Source: Betaproteobacteria bacterium (GTDB lineage: Bacteria > Pseudomonadota > Gammaproteobacteria > Burkholderiales > Usitatibacteraceae). Taken from it: a DNA stretch of 64,000 bases. The stretch is from contig JADJSD010000001.1 of assembly GCA_016711875.1 (NCBI GenBank), positions 1,922,001-1,986,000 of the forward strand. The letters are read 5' to 3'. Made by a program: the position numbers and the translations under genes. This document shows, in pieces, positions 26,465 through 37,092 of this stretch (position 1 is the first letter of the stretch; each line of letters begins with the position of its first letter). Below the pieces are notes generated by a model. That model had not been told where the DNA came from, made no database searches, and saw only the letters and a program-made list of their open reading frames with translations.

Positions 26465-27267
26465 GTGCCGTTCGCCTCGCCATCGCGGGCGCGGGTGGCC
26501 GCATGGGCCGCGCGCTGCTCGAAGCCGCCGGTGCCACGCCCGGCGTGGTCGTCTCGGCGGCGCTCGAGGCGCCTTCCTCGCCGCTCCTGGGGCGTGACGC
26601 GGGCGAACTCGCTGCTTCAGCCCGGGGGGTGGCGATCGGATCGGACATCGCCGCCGCCTGCGCGAGCGATGCGCTCATCGATTTCACGCGTCCGGCGGGG
26701 ACGCTGGCGCACGTGGCCGCCTGCACGGTGGCCGGCAGGGCGATCGTCATCGGCACCACGGGTTTCGAGCCGCACGAAATGGACGCGATCCGCGCCGCCG
26801 CGACGAAGATTCCCATCGTGCTGGCACCCAACTTCAGCATCGGCGTGAACGTGGCGCTCAAGCTCGTCGACCTCGCCTCGCGTGCACTCGGGCCGGACTA
26901 CGATGTCGAGGTGTTCGAGATGCACCACAGGCTCAAGGTGGACGCGCCCTCGGGCACCGCGCTCAAGCTGGGTGAAGTGGCGGCGAAGGCCCGCGGGACG
27001 ACGCTCGAGAAGGATGGCGTCTTCGCGCGGCATGGCGTGACCGGGGAACGCAAGGGCGGCACGGTCGGGTTTTCCGTGGCGCGCGCCGGCGATGTCATCG
27101 GCGATCACACGGTCTTCTTCGCCGGCGCGGGGGAGCGGATCGAGATCACGCACCGCTCGAATTCCCGCGCGACCTACGCGCAGGGGGCGATCCGGGCCGC
27201 GAAGTGGCTGGTTGGCCGGGCGCCCGGGCTCTATGGCATGGACGACGTGCTGGGGATCAAGGGCTGA
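26461..27267 (+). CDS. dapB: 4-hydroxy-tetrahydrodipicolinate reductase
   Basis: This 268-residue NAD(P)H-dependent enzyme makes tetrahydrodipicolinate for lysine and meso-diaminopimelate synthesis. The N-terminal Rossmann motif is GAGGRMGRAL, and EMHHRLKVDAPSGTALKLG holds the catalytic His and substrate-binding Lys. Start is GTG at 26461 in a GTGA overlap with bamE, so translation is coupled. A palindromic repeat element begins 14 bases after its stop. Confidence 0.96.
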   Translation: MSAVRLAIAGAGGRMGRALLEAAGATPGVVVSAALEAPSSPLLGRDAGELAASARGVAIGSDIAAACASDALIDFTRPAGTLAHVAACTVAGRAIVIGTTGFEPHEMDAIRAAATKIPIVLAPNFSIGVNVALKLVDLASRALGPDYDVEVFEMHHRLKVDAPSGTALKLGEVAAKARGTTLEKDGVFARHGVTGERKGGTVGFSVARAGDVIGDHTVFFAGAGERIEITHRSNSRATYAQGAIRAAKWLVGRAPGLYGMDDVLGIKG

Positions 27268-27280
27268 CGATTGGCGAACG

Positions 27281-27452
27281 GCGTTGGAACCACAGATGAA
27301 CACGGATGAACACAGATGATTCGTGGCTGATCGTTGTTCATGCCCATGGCTGCTTCGGCTTACCGGTTCAGTTCGCGCTATGGGGCATAGCCTTGCGCTT
27401 GATCAATCTACGTTCATCGGTGTTCATCCGTGTTCATCTGTGGTTCCAACGC
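27281..27452. repeat. palindromic interspersed repeat, copy 1
   Basis: This 172-base element has perfect 33-base terminal inverted repeats (27281-27313 and 27420-27452). Each arm carries tandem short units of the type CAGATGAACACGGATGAACA. It fills almost the whole gap between dapB and the convergent nucleoside transporter gene, starting 14 bases past the dapB stop and ending 7 bases from the transporter stop. The arms could form a long hairpin and stop transcription from both sides. A related copy lies between carA and carB. Confidence 0.85.
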
Positions 27453-27459
27453 CTTTCCC

Positions 27460-28701
27460 TCACACGAAAAGCCCGACGACCGCAGCCGTGAGGCACGTGG
27501 CCAACGTCCCCGCCACGATCGACTTCATCCCCAGCGCCACGATCTCCCCCCGCCGCTCCGGCACCATCGCCCCCATCCCCCCGATGAGGATCCCCAGGCT
27601 GCCGAAATTGGCGAAACCGCAGAGCGCATAGGTCATCAGCAGCCGCGATCGGGGCGACATCGCCTCCGCCGGCAGCTTCGCGAGGTCGAGATAGGCGATG
27701 AATTCGTTCAGGATCGTCTTCGTCCCCAGCAGCGCGCCGCCGGCCTGCGCTTCGGCCCAGGGCACGCCCGCCATCCACGCGAGCGGGGCGAATGCCCACC
27801 CGAGCACGCGCTGCAGCGTGAAAGGTGCGCCGGCAAAGGAGGGCAGCAGGCCCAACGCCGCGTTGGCGAGGTGCACCAGCGCCACCAGCACGATCAGCAT
27901 GGCGATCACCTGGATGAGGAGCTGCACCCCCTCGACGGTCCCGCGTGTCACCGCGTCCATGGCGCTCGCGTCCTGGCGCGGAATGTCCACGCTCGCTTCG
28001 CGCGACATTTCGCCCGGCACCATGAGGGCCGCCACGACGAGGGCAGCGGGCGTCGCGACGATCGAGGCGATGAGGATGTGTCCCAGCGCGTCCGGCACCA
28101 CGGGCAGCAGCACCGCGCCGTAGAGGGCCATGACCGTGCCCGCCACCGTGGCCATGCCGCACACCATCACCATGAAGAGCTCCGCGCGCGTGAGGCGCGC
28201 GAGGTAGGGCTTCACCACCAGGGGTGCCTCGACCATGCCCACGAACACGTTGACCGCCGACGAGACGCCCACGGCGCCCGACAGGCCCATCGTCTTCTCG
28301 AGCACCCGGGAAAACGCCTGGACCATCCACGGAAGGATGCGCCAGTGGAAAAGCAGGGCGGACAGGGCGCTCACCACCAGCACGAGCGGTAGCGCGCGGA
28401 AGGCCAGAACGAACGAGGCCGCGGGGTTCGTCTCGGCGAAGGGTGCCGGCCCGCCGGCCAGGTAGCCGAAGACGAACGCGGTGCCGGCCTGGGTCGCCCG
28501 TTCGAGAGCCGCGAGGGCCGCGTTGAGCGAAAAGACGGCCTCGCGCAGCCAAGGAACGGCAAGAAGGACAGCGGCGAGGCCGACCGTGAGCGCGAGCCCG
28601 GAGGCGACCAGCCGCCACCGGATGGCCTGCCGGTTCTCCGAAATCGACCACCCGAGGGCGACGAGAAGGGCGATGCCGGCGAGGGCGTGGAAGGTCTGCA
28701 T
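27460..28701 (-). CDS. concentrative nucleoside transporter (NupC/CNT family)
   Basis: This 413-residue membrane protein with about ten hydrophobic segments belongs to the CNT family, which imports nucleosides with protons or sodium. Signature stretches are GVSSAVNVFVGMVEAPLVVKP (nucleoside-binding region), GTKTILNEFIAY and YALCGFANFGSLGI near the C-terminus. It is a single gene, divergent from carA, so salvage and de novo pyrimidine genes share a control region. Substrate preference cannot be told. Confidence 0.92.
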   Translation of the reverse strand: MQTFHALAGIALLVALGWSISENRQAIRWRLVASGLALTVGLAAVLLAVPWLREAVFSLNAALAALERATQAGTAFVFGYLAGGPAPFAETNPAASFVLAFRALPLVLVVSALSALLFHWRILPWMVQAFSRVLEKTMGLSGAVGVSSAVNVFVGMVEAPLVVKPYLARLTRAELFMVMVCGMATVAGTVMALYGAVLLPVVPDALGHILIASIVATPAALVVAALMVPGEMSREASVDIPRQDASAMDAVTRGTVEGVQLLIQVIAMLIVLVALVHLANAALGLLPSFAGAPFTLQRVLGWAFAPLAWMAGVPWAEAQAGGALLGTKTILNEFIAYLDLAKLPAEAMSPRSRLLMTYALCGFANFGSLGILIGGMGAMVPERRGEIVALGMKSIVAGTLATCLTAAVVGLFV

Positions 28702-28738
28702 GGGGACGCACCGATTATCGCCCCAGCCGCGCCCCGCA

Positions 28739-28767
28739 TTGAAGGAAGGGCCGGAATTTGCTATGAT
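28739..28767 (+). promoter_or_regulatory. carA: carA promoter
   Basis: A -35 hexamer TTGAAG (28739-28744) and a -10 hexamer TATGAT (28762-28767) are separated by exactly 17 bases. Transcription should start near 28774, leaving a leader of about 88 bases before the TTG start of carA, with a terminator-like stem-loop inside it. Confidence 0.7.
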
Positions 28768-28783
28768 TTCGGTTCAATGAAAG

Positions 28784-28826
28784 CGGGATGAGCCCAAGGC
28801 GGTAGACAAGCTCCTCCCGTTTTTTT
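28784..28826 (+). terminator. attenuator-like stem-loop in the carA leader
   Basis: CGGGATGAGC (28784-28793) pairs with GCTCCTCCCG (28810-28819) with one mismatch, and a run of seven T follows (28820-28826). The structure lies between the carA promoter and the carA start, so it is best read as an attenuator that can end transcription early. What would relieve it is not visible; pyrimidine or arginine supply are the natural candidates for this operon. Confidence 0.65.
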
Positions 28827-28861
28827 GCGCCCGTCGTTTCCCCCGTTTTCTGGAGCCGTCC

Positions 28862-30016
28862 TTGTCGCCGAAGACCCCCGCCCTCCTGGTACTTGCCGAC
28901 GGGTCCGTCTTTCGCGGCACATCCATCGGCGCCCCCGGTCGCACCGTGGGCGAGGTGGTGTTCAACACCGCGATGACGGGCTACCAGGAGATCCTCACCG
29001 ATCCCTCCTATGCCGGGCAGGTCGTCACCCTGACCTACCCGCACATCGGCAACACCGGCACCAACGCCGAGGATTTCGAATCGCGTGGCGTCTTCGCCGC
29101 CGGCCTCGTGATCCGCGACCTGCCGCTGCTTGCCTCCAGCTGGCGCATGACCGAGACGTTGCCGGCTTTCCTCGCGAAGCACGGCATCGTGGCGATCGCC
29201 GACATCGACACCCGCCGCCTCACGCGCATCCTGCGTTCCAAGGGGGCGCAGAACGGTTGCATCGTGACCGGGCGGGCGGGCGAATCCGCCCATTCGCTCG
29301 ACGAGGCCGAGGCGCTCGCCGCCGCCAGGGCCGCCCCGTCCATGGCCGGGCTGGACCTCGCCAAGGTCGTGAGCTGCAAGGAACGCTACGAGTGGAACGG
29401 CGCGCTCTGGTCGCTCACGGCCGGGCACCCCCCTTCCGGCGAGACGAGATTCCACGTGGTCGCTTACGACTACGGCGTGAAGCACAACATCCTGCGCCAC
29501 CTCGCCGAGCGCGGTTGTCGCGTGACGGTCGTGCCGGCCCAGGCGGGCGCGAAGGAAGCGCTGGCCTTGAAGCCCGACGGCGTCTTCCTCTCCAACGGGC
29601 CCGGCGACCCGGAACCGTGCACCTACGCGATCGAGGCCATCCGCGAGATCGTCGCGAGCGGCACGCCGACCTTCGGCATCTGCCTGGGCCACCAGCTCCT
29701 GGGCCTCGCGAGCGGGGCGAAGACGGTCAAGATGAAATTCGGGCACCACGGCGCCAACCACCCCGTGCAGGACCTCGACACGAAGCGCGTCCTCATCACG
29801 AGCCAGAACCACGGCTTCGCGGTGGACGAGGCGACGCTGCCCGCCAACGCGCGGCCCACGCACCGCTCGCTCTTCGACGGCTCGCTCCAGGGCATCGAGC
29901 GCACGGACAAGCCGGCGTTCAGCTTCCAGGGGCACCCCGAGGCTTCGCCGGGCCCGCGCGAGATGGACTATCTCTTCGATCGCTTCATCGGTCTCATGGA
30001 GAAGCGAAAGGCATGA
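28862..30016 (+). CDS. carA: carbamoyl-phosphate synthase small subunit
   Basis: This 384-residue glutamine amidotransferase subunit delivers ammonia to CarB for carbamoyl phosphate, shared by pyrimidine and arginine synthesis. The N-terminal half has FNTAMTGYQEILTDPSY. The class I amidotransferase domain has the nucleophile Cys in GICLGHQLLG and the His/Glu pair in FQGHPEASPGP. The start is TTG at 28862, supported by TGGAG upstream and by alignment with the conserved N-terminus. Its stop codon falls inside the left arm of repeat copy 2. Confidence 0.95.
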   Translation: MSPKTPALLVLADGSVFRGTSIGAPGRTVGEVVFNTAMTGYQEILTDPSYAGQVVTLTYPHIGNTGTNAEDFESRGVFAAGLVIRDLPLLASSWRMTETLPAFLAKHGIVAIADIDTRRLTRILRSKGAQNGCIVTGRAGESAHSLDEAEALAAARAAPSMAGLDLAKVVSCKERYEWNGALWSLTAGHPPSGETRFHVVAYDYGVKHNILRHLAERGCRVTVVPAQAGAKEALALKPDGVFLSNGPGDPEPCTYAIEAIREIVASGTPTFGICLGHQLLGLASGAKTVKMKFGHHGANHPVQDLDTKRVLITSQNHGFAVDEATLPANARPTHRSLFDGSLQGIERTDKPAFSFQGHPEASPGPREMDYLFDRFIGLMEKRKA

Positions 30017-30196
30017 AACCGCAGATGAACCGTGGTCGCGAAGCGCCGTTCCTGGATACAGATGAACGCAGATGGCTTTCCCGAAAGTCGTGCCCTGCGA
30101 TGCCGCATGGGCAGGCAGTCATTCGCAATGAAGGCGACGCCACAGATTCGATGATCATCCGCGTTCATCCGCGTTCATCTGCGGTTCCAATGCCTT
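30008..30196. repeat. palindromic interspersed repeat, copy 2
   Basis: This element of about 189 bases has near-perfect terminal inverted repeats: 30008-30030 pairs with 30173-30196 with one mismatch and one deleted base. The arms carry the same CAGATGAAC units as copy 1, here with G in place of A in the CCGCAGATGAAC variant. The left arm includes the carA stop codon, and the right arm ends 22 bases before the carB start. Copy 2 looks older or more damaged than copy 1. Confidence 0.8.
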
Positions 30197-30218
30197 ACCC
30201 CGCGGAAGCGGCGACCCC

Positions 30219-33425
<3,207 letters not shown>

Positions 33426-33440
33426 GGAGGGCCAGCGGCC

Positions 33441-33920
33441 ATGTCGAAGATACCGATCACCGTCGCGGGCTCGGAGCTCATGAAGTCCGAGCTGCACCGG
33501 TTGAAGACCGTCGAGCGCCCGGCCGTCATCACGGCGATCGCGGAGGCGCGCGCCCACGGCGACCTCTCGGAGAACGCGGAGTACGACGCGGCGCGCGAGA
33601 AGCAGGGCTTCATCGAGGGGCGCATCCTCGAGCTCGAGGGCAAGCTCGCCAACGCCCAGGTCATCGACCCGGCGCTGCTCGAGGACGACGGCCGCGTGGT
33701 CTTCGGCACCACGGTCGAACTGGTGGACGCCGCGAGCGGCGAGGGCAGCGTGTCCTACCAGATCGTCGGCGAGGACGAGGCCGACATCAAGCTCGGCAAG
33801 ATCTCCTACTCCTCGCCGATCGCCAAGGCCCTCATCGGGAAGTACGCGGGCGACGTCGCAGAGGTCCGGGCGCCGGGAGGGGTGAAGGAGGTCGAGATCG
33901 TGGACGTCCGCTACGAGTAG
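33441..33920 (+). CDS. greA: transcription elongation factor GreA
   Basis: This 159-residue factor rescues backtracked RNA polymerase by stimulating transcript cleavage. The N-terminal coiled coil carries the acidic tip GDLSENAEYDAAREKQ, which reaches the active site. The C-terminal FKBP-like domain begins after VVFGTTVELVD. It starts 15 bases after carB with AGGAGGG upstream. Its last 89 bases overlap the convergent yhbY gene. Confidence 0.97.
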   Translation: MSKIPITVAGSELMKSELHRLKTVERPAVITAIAEARAHGDLSENAEYDAAREKQGFIEGRILELEGKLANAQVIDPALLEDDGRVVFGTTVELVDAASGEGSVSYQIVGEDEADIKLGKISYSSPIAKALIGKYAGDVAEVRAPGGVKEVEIVDVRYE

Positions 33921-34329
33921 CTTCCTTGGCGACTTCCCGGGCGCGATCCTTGAGGTCGGTCTTGGGCGTCGGCTTCGCGCGGGCCTTCGCGGACTTCGCC
34001 TTGGCTTTCGGCTTCGCCTTGGGCGCGGGGGCTGGCGCGACCGCAGGCTTCTTGTCCGGGTTCTCCCGCCAGACCACCAGGATCTTCCCGATCGACTGAA
34101 CCGGATGGGCCTCGAGCTTCTCGCAGATTTCCGCCATCCAGGCGCCGCGCAGGTCGCGCTCGTCGGTGGCGGCCTTCACCTTGATGAGCTCGTGCGCCGC
34201 GAGGGCGCGGCCGATCTCGGCGAGCACGGTTTCGGTGAGCCCCTTGTCGCCGATGATGACGACGGGCTTGAGGACATGGGCCAGCGCGCGCAGTTCGCTG
34301 CGGCGGGCGAGGGAGATCGGCGTTTTCAT
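33832..34329 (-). CDS. yhbY: YhbY/CRM-domain RNA-binding protein
   Basis: This 165-residue protein has an N-terminal CRM (CRS1-YhbY) domain of about 95 residues, with KPVVIIGDKGLTETVLAEI and the GxxG-type loop typical of pre-50S ribosome-binding proteins. The C-terminal 70 residues form a basic Pro/Ala/Lys-rich tail. The tail runs 89 bases into the 3' end of greA on the other strand. A shorter, tail-less protein would match the family better, so the overlap may reflect a lost stop codon. It is divergent from rlmE across 35 bases. Confidence 0.9.
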   Translation of the reverse strand: MKTPISLARRSELRALAHVLKPVVIIGDKGLTETVLAEIGRALAAHELIKVKAATDERDLRGAWMAEICEKLEAHPVQSIGKILVVWRENPDKKPAVAPAPAPKAKPKAKAKSAKARAKPTPKTDLKDRAREVAKEATRSGRPRSRPPSPLPAPGPLRRRPRTSR

Positions 34330-34364
34330 GCCCGGATTATCGCCCGAATCGCGGGGGGGCGGCC

Positions 34365-34991
34365 GTGAAGCGCTCGAAGAGCAGCCGAGACTGGCTCAAG
34401 CGCCACGTGAACGACCCCTACGTCCAGCGATCGAAGAAGGAGGGCTGGCGGGCGCGGTCGGCCTACAAGCTGCTCGAGATCGACGAGAAGGACCGGTTTC
34501 TCGCCCCCGGCGGCGTCGTCGTGGATCTCGGAAGCGCCCCGGGTGGCTGGACGCAGGTGGTGGTGAAGAAGGTCGGCGCGAAGGGGACGGTGATCGCGAT
34601 CGACCTGCTCGCCATGGAGCCGGTCCCCGGATCGGCCTTCCTGCAAGGCGATTTCGCGACGGGCGCAGGCCTCGCCGCCGTCGAGGCCGCGCTCGGCGGA
34701 ACACAGGCGGATGTGGTCTTGTCGGACATGGCCCCCAACCTGTCGGGAATCGCGATCTCCGACCAGGCGCGCTCGATGGCGCTGGCCGAACTGGCGCGGG
34801 ATTTCGCGCTCGACCACCTGAAACCGGGCGGCGTCTTCCTGGTCAAAGTGTTCCAGGGGGTCGGCTACGACGAATTCCTCAAGTCGCTGCGCGGGGCGTT
34901 CGACAAGGTGGTCATGAGGAAGCCCGACGCCTCCCGGGACGAAAGCGCCGAGCAGTACCTCCTGGCCCGGGGTCCGCGCCGTTTCGGCTGA
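34365..34991 (+). CDS. rlmE: 23S rRNA 2'-O-ribose U2552 methyltransferase
   Basis: This 208-residue RrmJ/FtsJ enzyme methylates U2552 in the peptidyl-transferase A-loop using S-adenosylmethionine. The SAM motif DLGSAPGGWTQ, the catalytic lysines (Lys35 in RSAYKLLEI and a later one in FLVKVFQG) and the aspartate in LSDMAPNLSG are intact. Start is GTG at 34365. It lies before ftsH, the same pairing as in E. coli, where both respond to heat shock. Confidence 0.96.
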   Translation: MKRSKSSRDWLKRHVNDPYVQRSKKEGWRARSAYKLLEIDEKDRFLAPGGVVVDLGSAPGGWTQVVVKKVGAKGTVIAIDLLAMEPVPGSAFLQGDFATGAGLAAVEAALGGTQADVVLSDMAPNLSGIAISDQARSMALAELARDFALDHLKPGGVFLVKVFQGVGYDEFLKSLRGAFDKVVMRKPDASRDESAEQYLLARGPRRFG

Positions 34992-35017
34992 AATGCAACA
35001 ACGCAGCGCCCCCCGCT

Positions 35018-35055
35018 CTTGAAACCGGGGACCACCGCCCGAACTTTGCTATAGT
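35018..35055 (+). promoter_or_regulatory. candidate ftsH promoter elements
   Basis: TATAGT (35050-35055) in GCTATAGTGG is a good -10, 62 bases before the ftsH start, but no sigma-70 -35 lies 17 bases upstream. CTTGAAA (35018-35024) matches a heat-shock sigma-32 -35 element, with CCCGAACT 13 bases further as a poor -10 match. Heat-shock control of ftsH is known elsewhere and is only suggested here. Confidence 0.4.
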
Positions 35056-35117
35056 GGTTCTCCCGGTATTCCCTTTATCCCCCTGATTCCGCACGGTCTT
35101 TTGCAAAGGGCATCGCA

Positions 35118-37028
35118 GTGAACAATACGGTTCGCACGATCATGGTCTGGCTCGTCATCGGCGTGGTCCTGACCATGGTCTTCATGCAGGTCGGCAATCG
35201 CCAGTCGAGCGCGAACGTCCTCGACTACTCGACCTTCATGGAAGAAGCCCGCCAGGGCCGCATCGCCAAGGTGAAGATGGACGGCGGTCGCACCCTGAAG
35301 GCCTCCACCAAGGACGGCAAGAACTACACGGTGTACACGCCCGGCATCCAGGACCCGTGGATGGTCTCGGACCTGTTGAAGAACGGCGTGAACGTCGAGG
35401 CGAAGCCCGAGGAGGAGCCCTCGCTCCTCATGAACATCTTCGTGTCGTGGTTCCCGATGCTCCTGCTCATCGGCGTGTGGATCTTCTTCATGCGCCAGAT
35501 GCAGGGCGGCGGACGCGGCGGCGCCTTCTCGTTCGGCAAGAGCCGGGCGAGGATGCTCGACGAGAACACGAACCAGGTGACGTTCGCGGACGTCGCGGGC
35601 GTGGACGAGGCCAAGGAAGAGGTCGGCGAGCTCGTCGACTTCCTGCGCGATCCCAGCAAGTTCCAGAAGCTCGGCGGGCGCATTCCGCGCGGCGTGCTCA
35701 TGGTCGGCTCGCCCGGCACGGGCAAGACGCTGCTCGCGCGCGCCATCGCGGGCGAGGCCAAGGTGCCCTTCTTCTCCATTTCCGGCTCCGATTTCGTCGA
35801 GATGTTCGTCGGCGTGGGTGCCGCGCGCGTGCGCGACATGTTCGAGCAGGCGAAGAAGAACGCGCCCTGCATCGTGTTCATCGACGAGATCGACGCGGTC
35901 GGCCGCCAGCGCGGCGCGGGCCTGGGCGGCGGCAACGACGAGCGCGAGCAGACGCTGAACCAGCTGCTCGTCGAGATGGACGGCTTCGAGGGCAACTCGG
36001 GCGTCATCGTCATCGCCGCCACGAACCGCCCGGACGTGCTGGACCCGGCGCTCATGCGCCCGGGCCGCTTCGACCGCCAGGTGGTCGTGCCGCTGCCGGA
36101 CATCCGCGGCCGCGAGCAGATCCTGCTCGTGCACATGCGCAAGGTGCCCATCGCGCCGGACGTGGATGCTTCCGTCATCGCGCGCGGCTGCCCCGGCTTC
36201 TCGGGCGCGGATCTCGCGAACCTCGTGAACGAGGCCGCCCTCTTCGCCGCGCGCGGCGCCAAGCGCCTGGTGGACATGGATGACTTCGAGCGCGCCAAGG
36301 ACAAGATCATCATGGGCGCGGAACGCCGCTCCATGGTGATGCCCGAAGAGGAGCGCAAGAACACCGCGTACCACGAGTCCGGCCACGCCATCGTCGCGAA
36401 GCTCCTGCCGAAGACGGACCCGGTGCACAAGGTCACGATCATCCCGCGCGGCCGCGCCCTGGGCGTCACCGTGCAGTTGCCGGAACAGGACCGCTACAGC
36501 TACGACCGCGGCTACCTCCTCAACAACATCGCCGTGCTCTTCGGCGGGCGCATCGCCGAGGAGGTGTTCATGCACCAGATGACCACCGGCGCCTCGAACG
36601 ACTTCAAGCGCGCGACCGACATGGCGCGCCGCATGGTCACCGAGTGGGGCATGTCCGATACGCTCGGGCCCATGGTCTACAGCGAGAACGAGGGCGAGGT
36701 GTTCCTCGGCCGCTCGGTCACGACGCACCAGGCCATCTCCGACGAGACCATGATGAAGGTCGACAGCGAGATCCGCCGCATCATCGACGAGCAGTACAAC
36801 CTCGCGAGGAAGCTCCTCGAGGACAACCGCGACAAGGTCGAGGCGATGACCAAGGCCCTGCTCGAATGGGAGACCATCGACGCCGAGCAGATCGACGACA
36901 TCATGGCCGGCCGCCCGCCGCGCCCGCCCAAGCCCGTCGCGTCCTCGCGCCCCAACTCGCCCCCGGGCGATGGCGGCAGCAAGGTGGCGGACGCCCCATC
37001 GCACGCCTCGCCTGCCGAGAGCGCCTGA
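35118..37028 (+). CDS. ftsH: ATP-dependent zinc metalloprotease FtsH
   Basis: This 636-residue membrane-anchored AAA+ protease degrades misfolded membrane proteins and short-lived regulators. Two N-terminal membrane segments (about residues 8-25 and 105-125) flank a small periplasmic domain. Walker A is GSPGTGKT (197-204), with Ser where many FtsH proteins have Pro. Walker B is IVFIDEIDA, the arginine-finger region is MRPGRFDRQ, and the zinc site is HESGH (419-423). Start is GTG at 35118. The last 40 residues are Pro/Ser-rich. Confidence 0.97.
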   Translation: MNNTVRTIMVWLVIGVVLTMVFMQVGNRQSSANVLDYSTFMEEARQGRIAKVKMDGGRTLKASTKDGKNYTVYTPGIQDPWMVSDLLKNGVNVEAKPEEEPSLLMNIFVSWFPMLLLIGVWIFFMRQMQGGGRGGAFSFGKSRARMLDENTNQVTFADVAGVDEAKEEVGELVDFLRDPSKFQKLGGRIPRGVLMVGSPGTGKTLLARAIAGEAKVPFFSISGSDFVEMFVGVGAARVRDMFEQAKKNAPCIVFIDEIDAVGRQRGAGLGGGNDEREQTLNQLLVEMDGFEGNSGVIVIAATNRPDVLDPALMRPGRFDRQVVVPLPDIRGREQILLVHMRKVPIAPDVDASVIARGCPGFSGADLANLVNEAALFAARGAKRLVDMDDFERAKDKIIMGAERRSMVMPEEERKNTAYHESGHAIVAKLLPKTDPVHKVTIIPRGRALGVTVQLPEQDRYSYDRGYLLNNIAVLFGGRIAEEVFMHQMTTGASNDFKRATDMARRMVTEWGMSDTLGPMVYSENEGEVFLGRSVTTHQAISDETMMKVDSEIRRIIDEQYNLARKLLEDNRDKVEAMTKALLEWETIDAEQIDDIMAGRPPRPPKPVASSRPNSPPGDGGSKVADAPSHASPAESA

Positions 37029-37060
37029 CGCGCCGTTTCGTGCGCCCGGTGATCAGCCCG

Positions 37061-37085
37061 AAGGGGTGGCCTCGCGCCACCCCTT
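37061..37085 (+). terminator. stem-loop between ftsH and folP
   Basis: A perfect 10-bp stem, AAGGGGTGGC (37061-37070) with GCCACCCCTT (37076-37085) around a 5-base loop, is followed by a weak TCTTC tract. It ends 7 bases before the folP GTG, so it could both attenuate read-through from ftsH and mask the folP ribosome-binding region. Confidence 0.6.
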
Positions 37086-37092
37086 TCTTCGG

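Noticed and set aside
27281..27452. Short tandem GATGAACAC-type units considered as a CRISPR array
   Set aside because: The units are too short, lack spacers of constant length and are arranged as inverted arms; no cas genes are present.
28777..28791. Five-codon leader ORF (MKAG) within the carA leader
   Set aside because: It has no ribosome-binding site, no arginine codons and lies at the predicted transcription start, so it is most likely chance.
30008..30218. The carA-carB gap as a small protein gene
   Set aside because: Open frames across it have no ribosome-binding site or family match, and the sequence is explained by the inverted repeat.
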